DNA of 54,697 bases, from assembly GCF_029623395.1 (NCBI RefSeq), contig NZ_JAPYKK010000031.1, forward strand, positions 1 to 54,697, written 5' to 3'. Shown one piece after another: positions 1 to 8,195 of this stretch. The notes beneath the pieces were generated by a model. That model saw only the letters and a program-made list of their open reading frames with translations. It made no database searches and was not told the origin of the DNA. The stretch is from Sphingomonas echinoides. GTDB taxonomy: Bacteria; Pseudomonadota; Alphaproteobacteria; Sphingomonadales; Sphingomonadaceae. The position numbers and the translations under genes are program-made. Position 1 is the stretch's first letter. Each line of letters opens with the position of its first letter.

Positions 1-159
1 CGAGGCGCATCTTGCGCTGAAGCGATGTCATGCCCTGACGATAGCGGGGAAATTCGGTCACCGCCAGCATTGGGGCTGCCGCTACAGGCGCGCGCTTGGG
101 AATTGGATCGGCGGCGATCATCCCTTGCGATCCCCGCCCCTGCGCGCCACATGGAACTC
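1..159. other. Leading stretch with no gene identified
   Basis: Reading frames pass through this stretch, but the encoded residues before the NfuA start resemble no family and lack a plausible ribosome site. I see no tRNA or terminator. It probably holds the nfuA promoter, but no clear -35/-10 pair could be chosen. Confidence 0.4.
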
Positions 160-732
160 ATGCTTATCGAAACAGAACTGACGCCGAACCCGGCGACGCT
201 CAAATTCCTGCCCAACCGCACGGTGATGGCCGCAGGGACGCGCGACTTCGCGACGCCCGAGGATGCGGAAGCATCGCCGCTGGCCGACGCGCTGTTCGGG
301 CTGGGGGACGTGACCGGGGTGTTCTTCGGCAGCGACTTCGTTTCGGTGACCGCGGCGGCGGGGACCGACTGGAGCGCGCTCAAGCCCGACGTGCTCGGCA
401 TCCTGCTCGATCACTTCAGCGCGGACATGCCGCTGTTCCGCCCCGGCAGCGCCGGCGAGATCACCGTTGCGAGCGACACGGGCTTTGCCGATGATCCCGC
501 GGACGCCGACATCGTGGCGCAAATCAAGGACCTGATCGAGACGCGGATCCGCCCGGCGGTCGCGAACGACGGTGGCGACATCGTCTATCGCGGGTTCGAG
601 AAGGGCAAGGTCTATCTGGCGATGCAGGGGGCCTGCGCGGGCTGTCCCTCGTCGAGCGCGACGCTCAAGAACGGGATCGAGCAATTGCTGCGCTATTACG
701 TTCCTGAAGTCACCGAAGTGCGCGCGATCTGA
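160..732 (+). CDS. NfuA/NifU-like Fe-S cluster carrier protein
   Basis: A 190-residue Fe-S scaffold or carrier that would deliver clusters to cytoplasmic apoproteins. The N-terminal half is an Nfu_N domain ([17 protein letters not shown] at the very start). The C-terminal half is a NifU-like domain (about 110-190) with the cluster-binding CxxC at Cys159 and Cys162 (CAGCPSSS). The ATG at 160 is chosen because family members begin with M-(F/L)-I-x-T-E. An in-frame ATG lies at 151, and the frame stays open to 25 without family-like residues. The stop codon overlaps the next ATG, so translation is probably coupled to the nitroreductase gene. Family assignment is secure; the start is slightly uncertain. 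Confidence 0.93.
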   Translation: MLIETELTPNPATLKFLPNRTVMAAGTRDFATPEDAEASPLADALFGLGDVTGVFFGSDFVSVTAAAGTDWSALKPDVLGILLDHFSADMPLFRPGSAGEITVASDTGFADDPADADIVAQIKDLIETRIRPAVANDGGDIVYRGFEKGKVYLAMQGACAGCPSSSATLKNGIEQLLRYYVPEVTEVRAI

Positions 733-1322
733 TGCAGGCGCTCGACGACGCCGCGCTCGACCGGATCTTTCGCACCGCCCGCACCTACAACGGTTATACC
801 GACACCCCGGTCGGGGAAGATGCGTTGCGCGCAATCTGGGACCTGATGAAATGGGGCCCGACCTCCGCCAACCAGCTTCCGGCGCGCCTGGTGTGGTGCA
901 CGTCCGATGCGGCCAAGGCGAAGCTGGCAGACTGCGTCTCGGCGCAGAATGCGCCGAAGATCCTCAAGGCGCCGGTCAGCGTCATCGTCGGGATGGACCG
1001 CGAATTTCACGAACATCTCCCCATGCTGTTCCCGCATGTCGACGCGAAGGCGTGGTTTGACGGCAATGCCGAGCTGCGCGCGGCATCGGCTTTTCGCAAC
1101 TCTTCGCTGCAAGGCGCATATTTCATCATCGCGGCGCGCGCGCTCGGTCTCGATACCGGGCCGATGTCGGGCTTCGACGGCGGCAAGATCGACAAGGCGT
1201 TCTTCGCGGATACGCCATCGGTAAGCGTCAACTTCATTTCCACCCTCGGCCACGGCGATCCCGCGACGGTTTACGACCGTTCGCCCCGGCCCGCGTTCGA
1301 GATGTTCAACACGATCGCCTGA
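732..1322 (+). CDS. Nitroreductase-family protein, malonic semialdehyde reductase (RutE) type
   Basis: A 196-residue FMN-dependent NAD(P)H oxidoreductase of the nitroreductase fold. It carries the features of the RutE/HadB group: an N-terminal [11 protein letters not shown] segment, then a [16 protein letters not shown] stretch that lines the flavin site, and a C-terminal HGDP-type loop. RutE reduces malonic semialdehyde to 3-hydroxypropionate in pyrimidine catabolism, but no other rut genes are visible here, so the physiological substrate is open. The ATG overlaps the nfuA TGA by one base, and tsaB starts 3 bases after its stop. The four genes nfuA to rimI therefore look like one operon. Confidence 0.85.
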   Translation: MQALDDAALDRIFRTARTYNGYTDTPVGEDALRAIWDLMKWGPTSANQLPARLVWCTSDAAKAKLADCVSAQNAPKILKAPVSVIVGMDREFHEHLPMLFPHVDAKAWFDGNAELRAASAFRNSSLQGAYFIIAARALGLDTGPMSGFDGGKIDKAFFADTPSVSVNFISTLGHGDPATVYDRSPRPAFEMFNTIA

Positions 1323-1325
1323 TCG

Positions 1326-1973
1326 ATGCGGACGCTCGTCATCGAAACCGCGACCGCGGCGTGTTCGGTCGCGCTGATCGACGCGGACGGCGTGGTCGCG
1401 CATCGGCATGAAGTCGTCGGGCGCGGTCATGCCGAGCGCCTGATCGCAATGGTCGCCGAACTGCCCGACGGTGGCCGCGCGTCCCGCATCCTCGTCGATT
1501 GCGGCCCTGGCAGCTTCACCGGCATCCGCGTCGGGATCGCCGCCGCGCGCGGGCTGGCGCTCGGTTGGGGCGCGGCGCTGTCCGGATACACGTCGCTCAC
1601 GCTCCTCGCGGCCGCTGCATTCGGCAGGGATCCGGCCTGTTCCGAACTTGCGGTCGTGCTGGAAGGCGGGCATGGCGAAGTCTTCATGCAACAGTTCGCC
1701 GCCCCCCTCCGCGCGATCGCTCCCTTTACTTCGCTTCGCCCTGAAGCGGCCCTCGAGATCCTGTCGCCGGATCTTGCACTGTTCGGTAGCGGCGTCCGCT
1801 TCATTACCGCGATCGATCCGCAGCGCCGTGTCCACGACGTGTTGCCCGACGCCGCGGATGCAGTGTTGCTTCCACCGCAGGACGCAGGCTTGCCGCCGGT
1901 GCCGATCTATGGCCGCGCACCCGATGCCAAGCCCGCAGCGCCGCGATTACCGATGACGGGCGCTCCCGCATGA
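1326..1973 (+). CDS. tsaB: tRNA threonylcarbamoyladenosine biosynthesis protein TsaB
   Basis: A 215-residue TsaB (YeaZ) homologue. With TsaD and TsaE it transfers threonylcarbamoyl to A37 of ANN-decoding tRNAs. The N-terminus shows the ASKHA-fold start (LVIETATAACSVAL), then the loop GPGSFTGIRVGIAAARGLA at about 59-77, the most conserved stretch of the family. TsaB is catalytically inert and acts as a dimer partner of TsaD. Its stop overlaps the rimI start by four bases (ATGA), the usual tsaB-rimI coupling in Proteobacteria. Confidence 0.95.
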   Translation: MRTLVIETATAACSVALIDADGVVAHRHEVVGRGHAERLIAMVAELPDGGRASRILVDCGPGSFTGIRVGIAAARGLALGWGAALSGYTSLTLLAAAAFGRDPACSELAVVLEGGHGEVFMQQFAAPLRAIAPFTSLRPEAALEILSPDLALFGSGVRFITAIDPQRRVHDVLPDAADAVLLPPQDAGLPPVPIYGRAPDAKPAAPRLPMTGAPA

Positions 1974-2440
1974 GCACGATGGTGCGGGTCGACCTGCGCC
2001 ACGGCGTGGTGGCCGACCTGCCGATCGTCGATCAGATGATGCAGGCCGCGTTCGACCCTAGGTTCGGCGAGGCATGGACGCGCAATCAGGTACTCGGCCT
2101 GCTGGCGATGCCTGGCGTGTGGCTGACGATCGCGACGATCGATGACGTCCCTGCGGGGTTCGCGCTGTCGCGACGCGTGATCGACGAAGCGGAACTGTTG
2201 TTGCTGGCAACCGTGCCAACGGTGCGTCGTCGCGGCGTAGCGGGAGCGTTGCTGCGCGCGGTCATTACGGACTCGGCAAGTCAGGGTGCACTAACGCTGC
2301 ACCTCGAAGTACGAAGTGGCAACGAAGCGATCAAATTGTACCGCTCCGCGGGGTTCGAAAAAGTCGGCGAGCGTCATCAATACTATCGAGGGCCGGCCGG
2401 TCAGGCATTCGACGCCCTGACATATCGACGCAATCTATAA
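1970..2440 (+). CDS. rimI: Ribosomal-protein-alanine N-acetyltransferase RimI (GNAT family)
   Basis: A 156-residue GNAT acetyltransferase. The acetyl-CoA binding motif V-x-x-x-x-R-R-x-G-V-A-G-A-LL lies at about 83-98, and the C-terminus has the RimI-type YRSAGFEKVGERHQYY block. RimI acetylates the N-terminal alanine of ribosomal protein S18. Assignment as RimI rather than another GNAT protein rests mainly on translational overlap with tsaB. It ends the nfuA-rutE-tsaB-rimI run; about 110 bases with regulatory-looking repeats follow. Confidence 0.85.
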   Translation: MSTMVRVDLRHGVVADLPIVDQMMQAAFDPRFGEAWTRNQVLGLLAMPGVWLTIATIDDVPAGFALSRRVIDEAELLLLATVPTVRRRGVAGALLRAVITDSASQGALTLHLEVRSGNEAIKLYRSAGFEKVGERHQYYRGPAGQAFDALTYRRNL

Positions 2441-2476
2441 TGGCGCTAAGGTCATCTTCGTAATTGATCCTTGCAT

Positions 2477-2535
2477 TCTATTGAGTGCAGGACGATAGCC
2501 CGCCACTGCCACGGACTGTAATCGTGTGCAATAGA
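2477..2535 (+). promoter_or_regulatory. Candidate MucR autoregulatory region with inverted TCTATTG/CAATAGA pair
   Basis: TCTATTG at 2477-2483 is repeated as its inverse CAATAGA at 2529-2535, immediately upstream of the mucR ribosome site (AAAGGA at 2541-2546). The stretch is AT-richer than its surroundings. Ros/MucR proteins bind AT-rich sites and often repress their own genes, so autoregulation is a reasonable inference. No binding is shown by the sequence itself. Confidence 0.35.
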
Positions 2536-2551
2536 GTGTGAAAGGATTCCC

Positions 2552-2974
2552 ATGGACATCAACAGCGAGCTTCAGGACACCCTGATCACGCTTACCGCAG
2601 ACATCGTCGCGGCCCACGTCAGCAACAATAGCGTCGCGGTTTCGGACCTCCCTGTGCTCATCGCCAATGTACACGGTGCCTTGACGTCCCTTGGTGGCCC
2701 TGCACCGGTCGCTGAAGTTCGTCAGGAACCAGCCGTTTCTGTCCGTTCGTCGATCAAGCCTGACTTCATCGTGTGCCTTGAAGACGGCAAGAAGCTGAAG
2801 ATGCTCAAGCGCCACTTGATGACGCATTACCAGATGACTCCCGAACAGTATCGCGCCAAGTGGAACCTTCCCGCGGACTATCCGATGGTTGCCCCCAACT
2901 ATGCGGAACAGCGCCGGACTCTCGCCAAGAAGATTGGTCTCGGCACTAAGCGCCGCAAGCCGGTCACGCGCTGA
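2552..2974 (+). CDS. Ros/MucR family transcriptional regulator
   Basis: A 140-residue zinc-finger DNA-binding protein of the Ros/MucR family. These act as global, H-NS-like regulators of surface polysaccharide, motility and cell-cycle genes in Alphaproteobacteria. The finger lies at about 67-110 and ends with the hallmark block MTPEQYR-x-KW-x-LP-x-DYPMVAP. The candidate ligands are Cys75, Asp78, His88 and His92, so the second cysteine of Ros is replaced by aspartate, a variant known in this family. A basic tail ([11 protein letters not shown]) follows. A good AAAGGA ribosome site sits 5 bases before the ATG. The gene stands alone between repeats upstream and a hairpin downstream. Confidence 0.93.
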   Translation: MDINSELQDTLITLTADIVAAHVSNNSVAVSDLPVLIANVHGALTSLGGPAPVAEVRQEPAVSVRSSIKPDFIVCLEDGKKLKMLKRHLMTHYQMTPEQYRAKWNLPADYPMVAPNYAEQRRTLAKKIGLGTKRRKPVTR

Positions 2975-2983
2975 CCTTACGCG

Positions 2984-3015
2984 ACAGGCCCTTCCCCGCG
3001 CCGAGAAGGGCCTGT
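2984..3015 (+). terminator. Hairpin after mucR
   Basis: ACAGGCCCTTC at 2984-2994 pairs perfectly with GAAGGGCCTGT at 3005-3015 across a 10-base loop. It begins 9 bases after the mucR stop. There is no U-run, so it is a weak intrinsic terminator or a 3'-end stabilising structure that separates mucR from fur. Confidence 0.55.
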
Positions 3016-3067
3016 TGCGAGTCACTATCCTCTTTCGCAATAATTCGAAGACGCCTACATCGGCGGC

Positions 3068-3490
3068 ATGCCCCGTCATATTGATCTCGAAGCGCTGTGT
3101 GCCGAAAAGGGACTGCGTATCACCGACCAGCGTCGCGTCATCGCGCGCGTCCTGTCCGATGCCGAGGACCATCCGGACGTCGAGAAGGTGTATGAACGCG
3201 CCTCGGCGATCGACCCCGGTATTTCGATCGCGACCGTCTACCGCACCGTTCGCCTGTTCGAGGAAGCCGGTATCCTCGACCGTCACGATTTCGGCGATGG
3301 CCGCGCGCGCTACGAGCCCGCGCCCGAGGCCCATCACGATCATCTGATCGACGTCGAGAGCGGCAAGGTGATCGAATTCGTCGATCCCGAATTGGAACAG
3401 TTGCAGAAGGCGATTGCCGAGCGGCTGGGGTTCCGGCTGGTCGACCACCGCATGGAATTGTACGGCGTCGCGCTTGACCGCAAGGGCTGA
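3068..3490 (+). CDS. Fur-family metal-responsive transcriptional regulator (Fur/Mur type)
   Basis: A 140-residue Fur-fold repressor. The winged helix occupies about 1-82, including the recognition helix (SIATVYRTVRLFEEAG), and a C-terminal dimerisation and metal domain follows. The His-rich motif HHDH at 89-92 is present. The structural-zinc cysteines that usually follow (HHDHLIC-x-x-C) are replaced by Asp95 and Ser98. That loss is common in alphaproteobacterial Fur/Mur proteins, which may sense manganese or iron, so the metal cannot be fixed from sequence. It opens the conserved fur-plsC-miaB-phoH order. Confidence 0.9.
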   Translation: MPRHIDLEALCAEKGLRITDQRRVIARVLSDAEDHPDVEKVYERASAIDPGISIATVYRTVRLFEEAGILDRHDFGDGRARYEPAPEAHHDHLIDVESGKVIEFVDPELEQLQKAIAERLGFRLVDHRMELYGVALDRKG

Positions 3491-3506
3491 AGCCGCTGCC
3501 GCGCGC

Positions 3507-4391
3507 GTGGCTGCGCGCGCCGATGCGGCGGCCGGGCGGCCACCCCCGATCAATCGGCTCGGCTGGATCAGGCTATGGACGCGCGTGGCGTTGCTCGCGG
3601 TCTCGCTGCTGTTTGCGATCCCGCTGCATTATTTGTGGCGCTTCGTTCGGCTTTCGTCGCCCTGGCCGCGGCTGTTCCTGGGAACCGCGGCGCGGATCTG
3701 CGGCGCACGCGTCCGCGTGGTCGGCGTGCCGCTCAAACGCGACGTCTTCTATATCTCCAACCATGTCAGCTGGGTCGACATCTGCGCGATTGCCGGCGCG
3801 AGCGGCACGGCGTTCGTCGCCAAGGCGGAAATCCGCGAGGCCCCGGTGGTCGGCTGGCTGGCGACGCTCAACCGTACGGTGTTCGTTGCGCGCGAGGATC
3901 GGCTCGGGGTCGCCGAACAGATCAACGCGCTGCGCGAAACGCTGGCGGAGAATTGGTCGGTCACGGTCTTCCCGGAGGGCACCACCACCGACGGGCGATC
4001 GCTGCTGCCGTTCAAGACGTCGATGCTCAAGGTCCTCGAGCCCCCGCCGCCGGGGGTGATGGTCCAGCCGGTATTGCTCGATTACGGCCCGGTCGGCGCG
4101 GACATCGCGTGGATCGGTGAGGAAAGCGGCAAGGCGAACGCGATGCGGCTGCTCGCACGCAAGGGCGGATTCCGCGTCGCGGTGCATTTCCTCGAACCCT
4201 TCTACCCCCGCGATTTCCCGGGACGAAAGGCGATCGCGGCGGAGAGCAAGCGTCGTATCGAAGTTGCGCTGTCGGTCGTGATGTGCGGCCCGGTGCCGCC
4301 GTTCATCGGGCATGACGTATGGGCCGGCAAGGGCCCGACCCTCCCCGCCGCGCTCGACATCAAGGATCATGCGCGCGCGCCAACCGGCTAG
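3507..4391 (+). CDS. 1-acyl-sn-glycerol-3-phosphate acyltransferase (PlsC-like)
   Basis: A 294-residue membrane-associated acyltransferase converting lysophosphatidic acid to phosphatidic acid. After a hydrophobic N-terminal helix (LALLAVSLLFAIPLHYLW type) come the acyltransferase blocks: NHVSWVD (the HX4D catalytic motif), the FVAREDR segment and FPEGTT for glycerol-phosphate binding. There is no ATG between the fur stop and the first conserved residues. I chose GTG at 3507; TTG at 3474, overlapping the end of fur, is an alternative. The gene sits between fur and miaB as in other sphingomonads. The exact acyl acceptor is inferred from the family. Confidence 0.85.
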   Translation: MAARADAAAGRPPPINRLGWIRLWTRVALLAVSLLFAIPLHYLWRFVRLSSPWPRLFLGTAARICGARVRVVGVPLKRDVFYISNHVSWVDICAIAGASGTAFVAKAEIREAPVVGWLATLNRTVFVAREDRLGVAEQINALRETLAENWSVTVFPEGTTTDGRSLLPFKTSMLKVLEPPPPGVMVQPVLLDYGPVGADIAWIGEESGKANAMRLLARKGGFRVAVHFLEPFYPRDFPGRKAIAAESKRRIEVALSVVMCGPVPPFIGHDVWAGKGPTLPAALDIKDHARAPTG

Positions 4392-4433
4392 GGGTTCAGT
4401 CGCGCCGCGATTGCGCCTATAGCCGCGCCGATC

Positions 4434-5759
4434 ATGACACCGGCCCCCAAACTCCCGCACAAAGCGCCCCAGACCTTCGCGGTCAAATCCTTCGGCTGCC
4501 AGATGAACGTCTATGACGGCGACCGCATGGCCGAACTGATGGCCGCCCAAGGCCTGACGCAGGCCGATCCCGCCGACGCGGATCTGGTCGTGCTCAATAC
4601 CTGCCACATCCGCGAACGCGCGACCGAGAAGGTCTATTCGGACATCGGCCGCCTGCGCAAGCATGGCAACGATCCGATGATCGCGGTCGCAGGTTGTGTC
4701 GCGCAGGCCGAGGGGGCGGAGATCGTCCGTCGCGCGAAGGTCGACGTCGTCGTCGGGCCGCAAGCGTATCACAACCTGCCCGCGCTCGTCGCGCGCGCCG
4801 CGCGCGGGGAATCCGCGCTCGACACCGACATGCCGGTCGACATGAAGTTCGGACATCTCCCGGCCCGCCGCCGCGTTCCGCCGAGCGCGTTCCTGACGGT
4901 GCAGGAAGGGTGCGACAAGTTCTGCACCTATTGCGTGGTACCCTATACGCGCGGTGCCGAAGTCAGCCGCGGGTTCGCGCAGATCGTGGACGAAGCGAAG
5001 TCACTGGTCGATGCCGGTGCGCGCGAGATCACGTTGCTCGGGCAGAACGTCAATGCCTGGACCGATGAGACGCGCGGGCTGGAACATCTGGTCGCGACGC
5101 TCGCCGAAATCCCCGACCTCGCGCGGATCCGGTACACGACCAGCCACCCCAACGACATGACGCAAGGGTTGATCGATGCGCACCGCGACATCGAGAAGCT
5201 GATGCCGTTCCTCCACCTGCCCGTGCAGGCGGGGAGCGACCGGCTGCTCAAGGCGATGAACCGCAGCCACAGCCGCGATTCCTATCTGCGCATTCTCGAT
5301 CGAGTCCGCGTGGCGCGCCCTGATATCGCGCTGTCGGGGGATTTCATCGTCGGGTTCCCCGGAGAGACCGACGCCGATTTCGCGGAGACGCTGAGCCTGG
5401 TCGATGCGGTCGGCTATGCGCAGGCGTTCAGTTTCAAATATTCGCCCCGCCCCGGCACGCCTGCCGCGACGATGGCGGATCAAGTCCCGGCGGACGTGAT
5501 GGACGACCGGCTGCAGCGCCTCCAAGCGGCGCTCAATCGCGATCAGGCGGCGTTCAACGCCGACAGCGTCGGTCGACGCTGTCAGGTGCTGATCGAGCGC
5601 GCAGGCAAGCTGCCCGGTCAGATGCTGGGCAAGTCGCCATGGCTGCAATCGGTGCACTTGGTTACGGACGCGGCGATCGGGGATCTGGTGACGGTCGATA
5701 TCGTCCAGGCGGGGCCGAACTCGGTGGCAGGCGCGGCACCAACGGAAGTCGTCGCCTAA
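4434..5759 (+). CDS. miaB: tRNA-2-methylthio-N6-dimethylallyladenosine synthase MiaB
   Basis: A 441-residue radical-SAM methylthiotransferase that adds the 2-methylthio group to i6A37 of tRNAs reading UNN codons. The N-terminal UPF0004 domain provides three cluster ligands (Cys22, Cys57, Cys88). The radical-SAM cluster motif CxxxCxxC is Cys160, Cys164 and Cys167 ([17 protein letters not shown]). A TRAM domain ends the protein (about 375-435). Length and motif spacing match MiaB rather than RimO or MtaB. The gene is 42 bases after plsC on the same strand and is followed by a convergent PilZ gene. Confidence 0.96.
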   Translation: MTPAPKLPHKAPQTFAVKSFGCQMNVYDGDRMAELMAAQGLTQADPADADLVVLNTCHIRERATEKVYSDIGRLRKHGNDPMIAVAGCVAQAEGAEIVRRAKVDVVVGPQAYHNLPALVARAARGESALDTDMPVDMKFGHLPARRRVPPSAFLTVQEGCDKFCTYCVVPYTRGAEVSRGFAQIVDEAKSLVDAGAREITLLGQNVNAWTDETRGLEHLVATLAEIPDLARIRYTTSHPNDMTQGLIDAHRDIEKLMPFLHLPVQAGSDRLLKAMNRSHSRDSYLRILDRVRVARPDIALSGDFIVGFPGETDADFAETLSLVDAVGYAQAFSFKYSPRPGTPAATMADQVPADVMDDRLQRLQAALNRDQAAFNADSVGRRCQVLIERAGKLPGQMLGKSPWLQSVHLVTDAAIGDLVTVDIVQAGPNSVAGAAPTEVVA

Positions 5760-5814
5760 CAGTCCTGGTCGCGCGCAGGCTCCGGCCCGTGCCCACTATC
5801 GGCAAGCGCTGCCG

Positions 5815-6333
5815 TCAGCCGAGCGCGGCGACCACAGCGACGGCTCCGGTCACGACCACGCCCCACAACGCCAGCGACGCGCCGACGATGACCAGCGCGC
5901 GCGTGCGCATCGGCAGGCGACGGAATTCGGGGAGTGCTTCGGACGTGGCATCGCCCGTTGGGAGCGGGTCGCCGGCGACGGCGAAAGGCACGACGGTCTC
6001 GACCGCGCGTGCCGCCTGAATCGCGGAATCGCTCAGCGGCTGGTCGAACGCACATCCGTAGCGCGATCCGTTGCGCCGGACGATCTGCGCGGAGACGCGA
6101 CCGATCCCGGCGATCCCGATGCTGATGCTCGATGGAACCGCGATCGTGCCGTCCACGACGATCAGGCAGCCCGTGGTGGATATGTCCACGACCTTGGCGT
6201 CGATCGGTCGGGCGTCCTTGTCGCGAATCGTAGCACCGGCGTCGACCGGCCGACGCGGCGCCTGACGGCCGCTAACCCCCTGCTCGAGCGCGGCATCGTC
6301 TTCCTGTAGAAAGAGCTGTGCAGTTAAAACCAT
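5815..6333 (-). CDS. PilZ-domain protein with C-terminal membrane helix
   Basis: A 172-residue protein with a PilZ domain at about 20-100. The c-di-GMP-binding signature is recognisable as R-R-x-x-D and RRPVDAG in the N-terminal arm, followed by DISTTGCLIV (D-x-S-x-x-G). A single hydrophobic helix near 148-170 would anchor it in the inner membrane at its C-terminus. It is probably a c-di-GMP effector for motility or envelope functions. The gene is antisense to the surrounding miaB and phoH and splits their usual neighbourhood, so it looks like an insertion into the core order. Confidence 0.8.
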   Translation of the reverse strand: MVLTAQLFLQEDDAALEQGVSGRQAPRRPVDAGATIRDKDARPIDAKVVDISTTGCLIVVDGTIAVPSSISIGIAGIGRVSAQIVRRNGSRYGCAFDQPLSDSAIQAARAVETVVPFAVAGDPLPTGDATSEALPEFRRLPMRTRALVIVGASLALWGVVVTGAVAVVAALG

Positions 6334-6888
6334 GTGCCGTTCTCCGAGTGCGGCAATCTTTCGCAGGAGAGTCCTAACATTTGGTAACGCTGTTCTTGGC
6401 CGCCGACAGTCGATGGCAAGTCGCGATCCAACGGGTCGCGGTATCCGATGGCGACGATCGGACGGCTACCTGGGCTGGATCACCACACATCCCCTCGACA
6501 AACCCGCCGGTTTCGAGCAGCATCATCGCGATGTTCCCGGACCCCGCCCCCTCCGATCTCGCGCCAGGCCAGTGGAAGCCGAACCCACCCGCCTTGTGGG
6601 TCTACATCATGCTGGGAGTCGGGCGAATCCTCCTGTCCGGGGCGGATCTCGTGTTGACGCGCATCGGCGTGCGGCGCTGAGCCTGCGGCCGCAATCACCC
6701 ACCGGGGCATTTGCTCCACGATCTGTCGCCGCGACGATCGTTTCAGGTTCCCCCGCCCCTGTGCTCGCCGATCTTATCCTTGCTCGTCATGGACTTGCCG
6801 GAGGTAGGATCACTCCCCATGTTCGCGTTCCGTTCGACGCCATTGTCCGTGGCGTCCCTCGTCTGCCGTTTCCCAGCAAAGGAATTGC
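6334..6888. other. Spacer between PilZ gene and phoH
   Basis: About 555 bases separate the PilZ start from phoH. Apart from the small possible membrane peptide at 6531-6680, I recognise no gene. Other open frames here are Ser/Arg/Pro-rich without family likeness. No strong hairpin stands out. The phoH promoter should lie in its last 200 bases, but no clear -35/-10 pair could be chosen. Confidence 0.4.
6531..6680 (+). CDS. Possible small membrane protein, 49 residues
   Basis: A short frame encoding a Pro-rich N-terminus followed by a convincing hydrophobic segment (ALWVYIMLGVGRILLSGADL) and a basic end (RIGVRR). The composition is that of a single-pass small membrane protein, unlike random high-GC frames. 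No strong ribosome site precedes the ATG and I recognise no family. It could be chance. Confidence 0.3.
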   Translation: MFPDPAPSDLAPGQWKPNPPALWVYIMLGVGRILLSGADLVLTRIGVRR

Positions 6889-7893
6889 ATGAGCCGTAAG
6901 CCAGTCCCCGCGCAGTCCGGCGATCGCAGCCGCACCGAAGTCCTGTTCGATCGTCCGCAACTGATGGCGCAACTGTTTGGCGAGTTCGACCAGAACCTGC
7001 TGGCGCTCGAGAACAAGTTGGGCGTGTACATCACCGCGCGGGGCAACAAGGTCGGGCTCGAAGGCACGGCCGAGGCGGTAGCCCAGGCGCGCGACGTGCT
7101 CCACGGTCTGTACAACCGGATCGCGCGCGGTGAAGTGGTCGACACTGGGTTGATCGACGCGGTGATCGCGATGTCGAGCGAACCGACACTCGCGGGGATC
7201 CTGCAGGCAGATGCAGGCGGCGGCGCCGTGCCGCAGATCATGATCCGCACGCGCAAGAAGACGATCGTCCCGCGCACGATCGCCCAGGCGCATTACATGC
7301 GGCAATTGCTGGGCAACGACATCATCTTCGCGCTCGGGCCGGCAGGCACCGGCAAGACCTATATCGCGGTCGCACAAGCGGTCGCACAGCTCATCACCGG
7401 CAGTGTCCAGCGGCTGATCCTGTCGCGCCCGGCGGTTGAAGCGGGCGAGAAGCTCGGGTTTCTGCCGGGGGACATGAAGGAGAAGGTCGATCCCTATCTC
7501 CGTCCGTTGTACGATGCGCTCAACGACTGCCTCCCCGCCGAGCAGGTCGAGCGCCGCATCGCCAGCGGCGAAATCGAGATTGCGCCGATCGCGTTCATGC
7601 GCGGACGGACGCTCGCAGACGCGTTCATCATCCTCGACGAAGCGCAGAACACCACGCCCGCGCAGATGAAGATGTTCCTCACCCGCTTTGGCGAGAACAG
7701 CCGGATGGTGATCTGCGGCGATCCCAAACAGACCGATCTTCCCGGTGGCATGAACGCTTCGGGCCTGAACGATGCGGTCGGGCGGCTCGAGGGAGTCGAA
7801 GGGTTGTCGATCTGCCGCTTCGGTTCGGGCGACGTCGTTCGCCATCCGATCGTCGGGCGAATCGTCGAGGCGTATGAGGGCAAGTCGGATTGA
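6889..7893 (+). CDS. PhoH-family P-loop ATPase
   Basis: A 334-residue PhoH/YbeZ-like ATPase. An N-terminal KH-like segment is followed by the ATPase core, with Walker A GPAGTGKT at 150-157 and Walker B FIILDEAQNTT at about 246-256, then a helicase-like CGDPKQTDLP motif. YbeZ binds the endoribonuclease YbeY and supports rRNA maturation and ribosome quality control. In most relatives phoH is followed directly by ybeY; here a vapBC module comes between them. The ATG follows AAAGGAATTGC, a suitable ribosome site. Confidence 0.94.
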   Translation: MSRKPVPAQSGDRSRTEVLFDRPQLMAQLFGEFDQNLLALENKLGVYITARGNKVGLEGTAEAVAQARDVLHGLYNRIARGEVVDTGLIDAVIAMSSEPTLAGILQADAGGGAVPQIMIRTRKKTIVPRTIAQAHYMRQLLGNDIIFALGPAGTGKTYIAVAQAVAQLITGSVQRLILSRPAVEAGEKLGFLPGDMKEKVDPYLRPLYDALNDCLPAEQVERRIASGEIEIAPIAFMRGRTLADAFIILDEAQNTTPAQMKMFLTRFGENSRMVICGDPKQTDLPGGMNASGLNDAVGRLEGVEGLSICRFGSGDVVRHPIVGRIVEAYEGKSD

Positions 7894-7898
7894 CGGTG

Positions 7899-7930
7899 GG
7901 GATATCCCGAAGATATATTTGGGATATCCC
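7899..7930 (+). promoter_or_regulatory. Twin GGGATATCCC palindrome: vapBC operator
   Basis: GGGATATCCC occurs at 7899-7908 and again at 7921-7930, exactly 22 bases apart (two helical turns). The copies start 6 bases after the phoH stop and end 10 bases before the vapB ATG. An AT-rich AAGATATATTT lies between them, a plausible -10 region. Toxin-antitoxin complexes characteristically bind paired palindromes over their own promoter, so this is very likely the autoregulatory operator. The second copy runs into the GGAGG ribosome site. Confidence 0.75.
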
Positions 7931-7940
7931 GGAGGCTGCG

Positions 7941-8195
7941 ATGGCGTCGCTCTACATCAAGAACCATGACACCGCAGACCTGGCGCGCGAGGTCGCCGCA
8001 TTGCTGGGGACCAGCAAGACCGCGGCCGTCCACGATGCGCTCGAACATCGCAAACGCGCCCTGCAGGCCGAACGGAGCGGCAGCATCCACGATCGACTCG
8101 AAGCGTGGCGCGCGGCCCATCCGCTAGGGGAACCGACCGGTCTCGACGCCGACAAGGCGTTTTACGATTCGCTGAATGACGAGGACGGGGATTGA
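7941..8195 (+). CDS. vapB: VapB-type antitoxin
   Basis: An 84-residue antitoxin of the Rv0623/PSK-type VapB group. Its N-terminus (MASLYIKNHDTADLAREVAA) and the following LLGTSKTAAVHDALEH helix form the DNA-binding part. The acidic, Asp/Glu-rich C-terminus would wrap the toxin active site. The ATG at 7941 is chosen over an upstream in-frame GTG-type start because GGAGG lies 5-9 bases ahead and the family motif begins right there. Its TGA overlaps the TTG start of the toxin. It should repress the operon at the twin palindromes upstream. Confidence 0.88.
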   Translation: MASLYIKNHDTADLAREVAALLGTSKTAAVHDALEHRKRALQAERSGSIHDRLEAWRAAHPLGEPTGLDADKAFYDSLNDEDGD

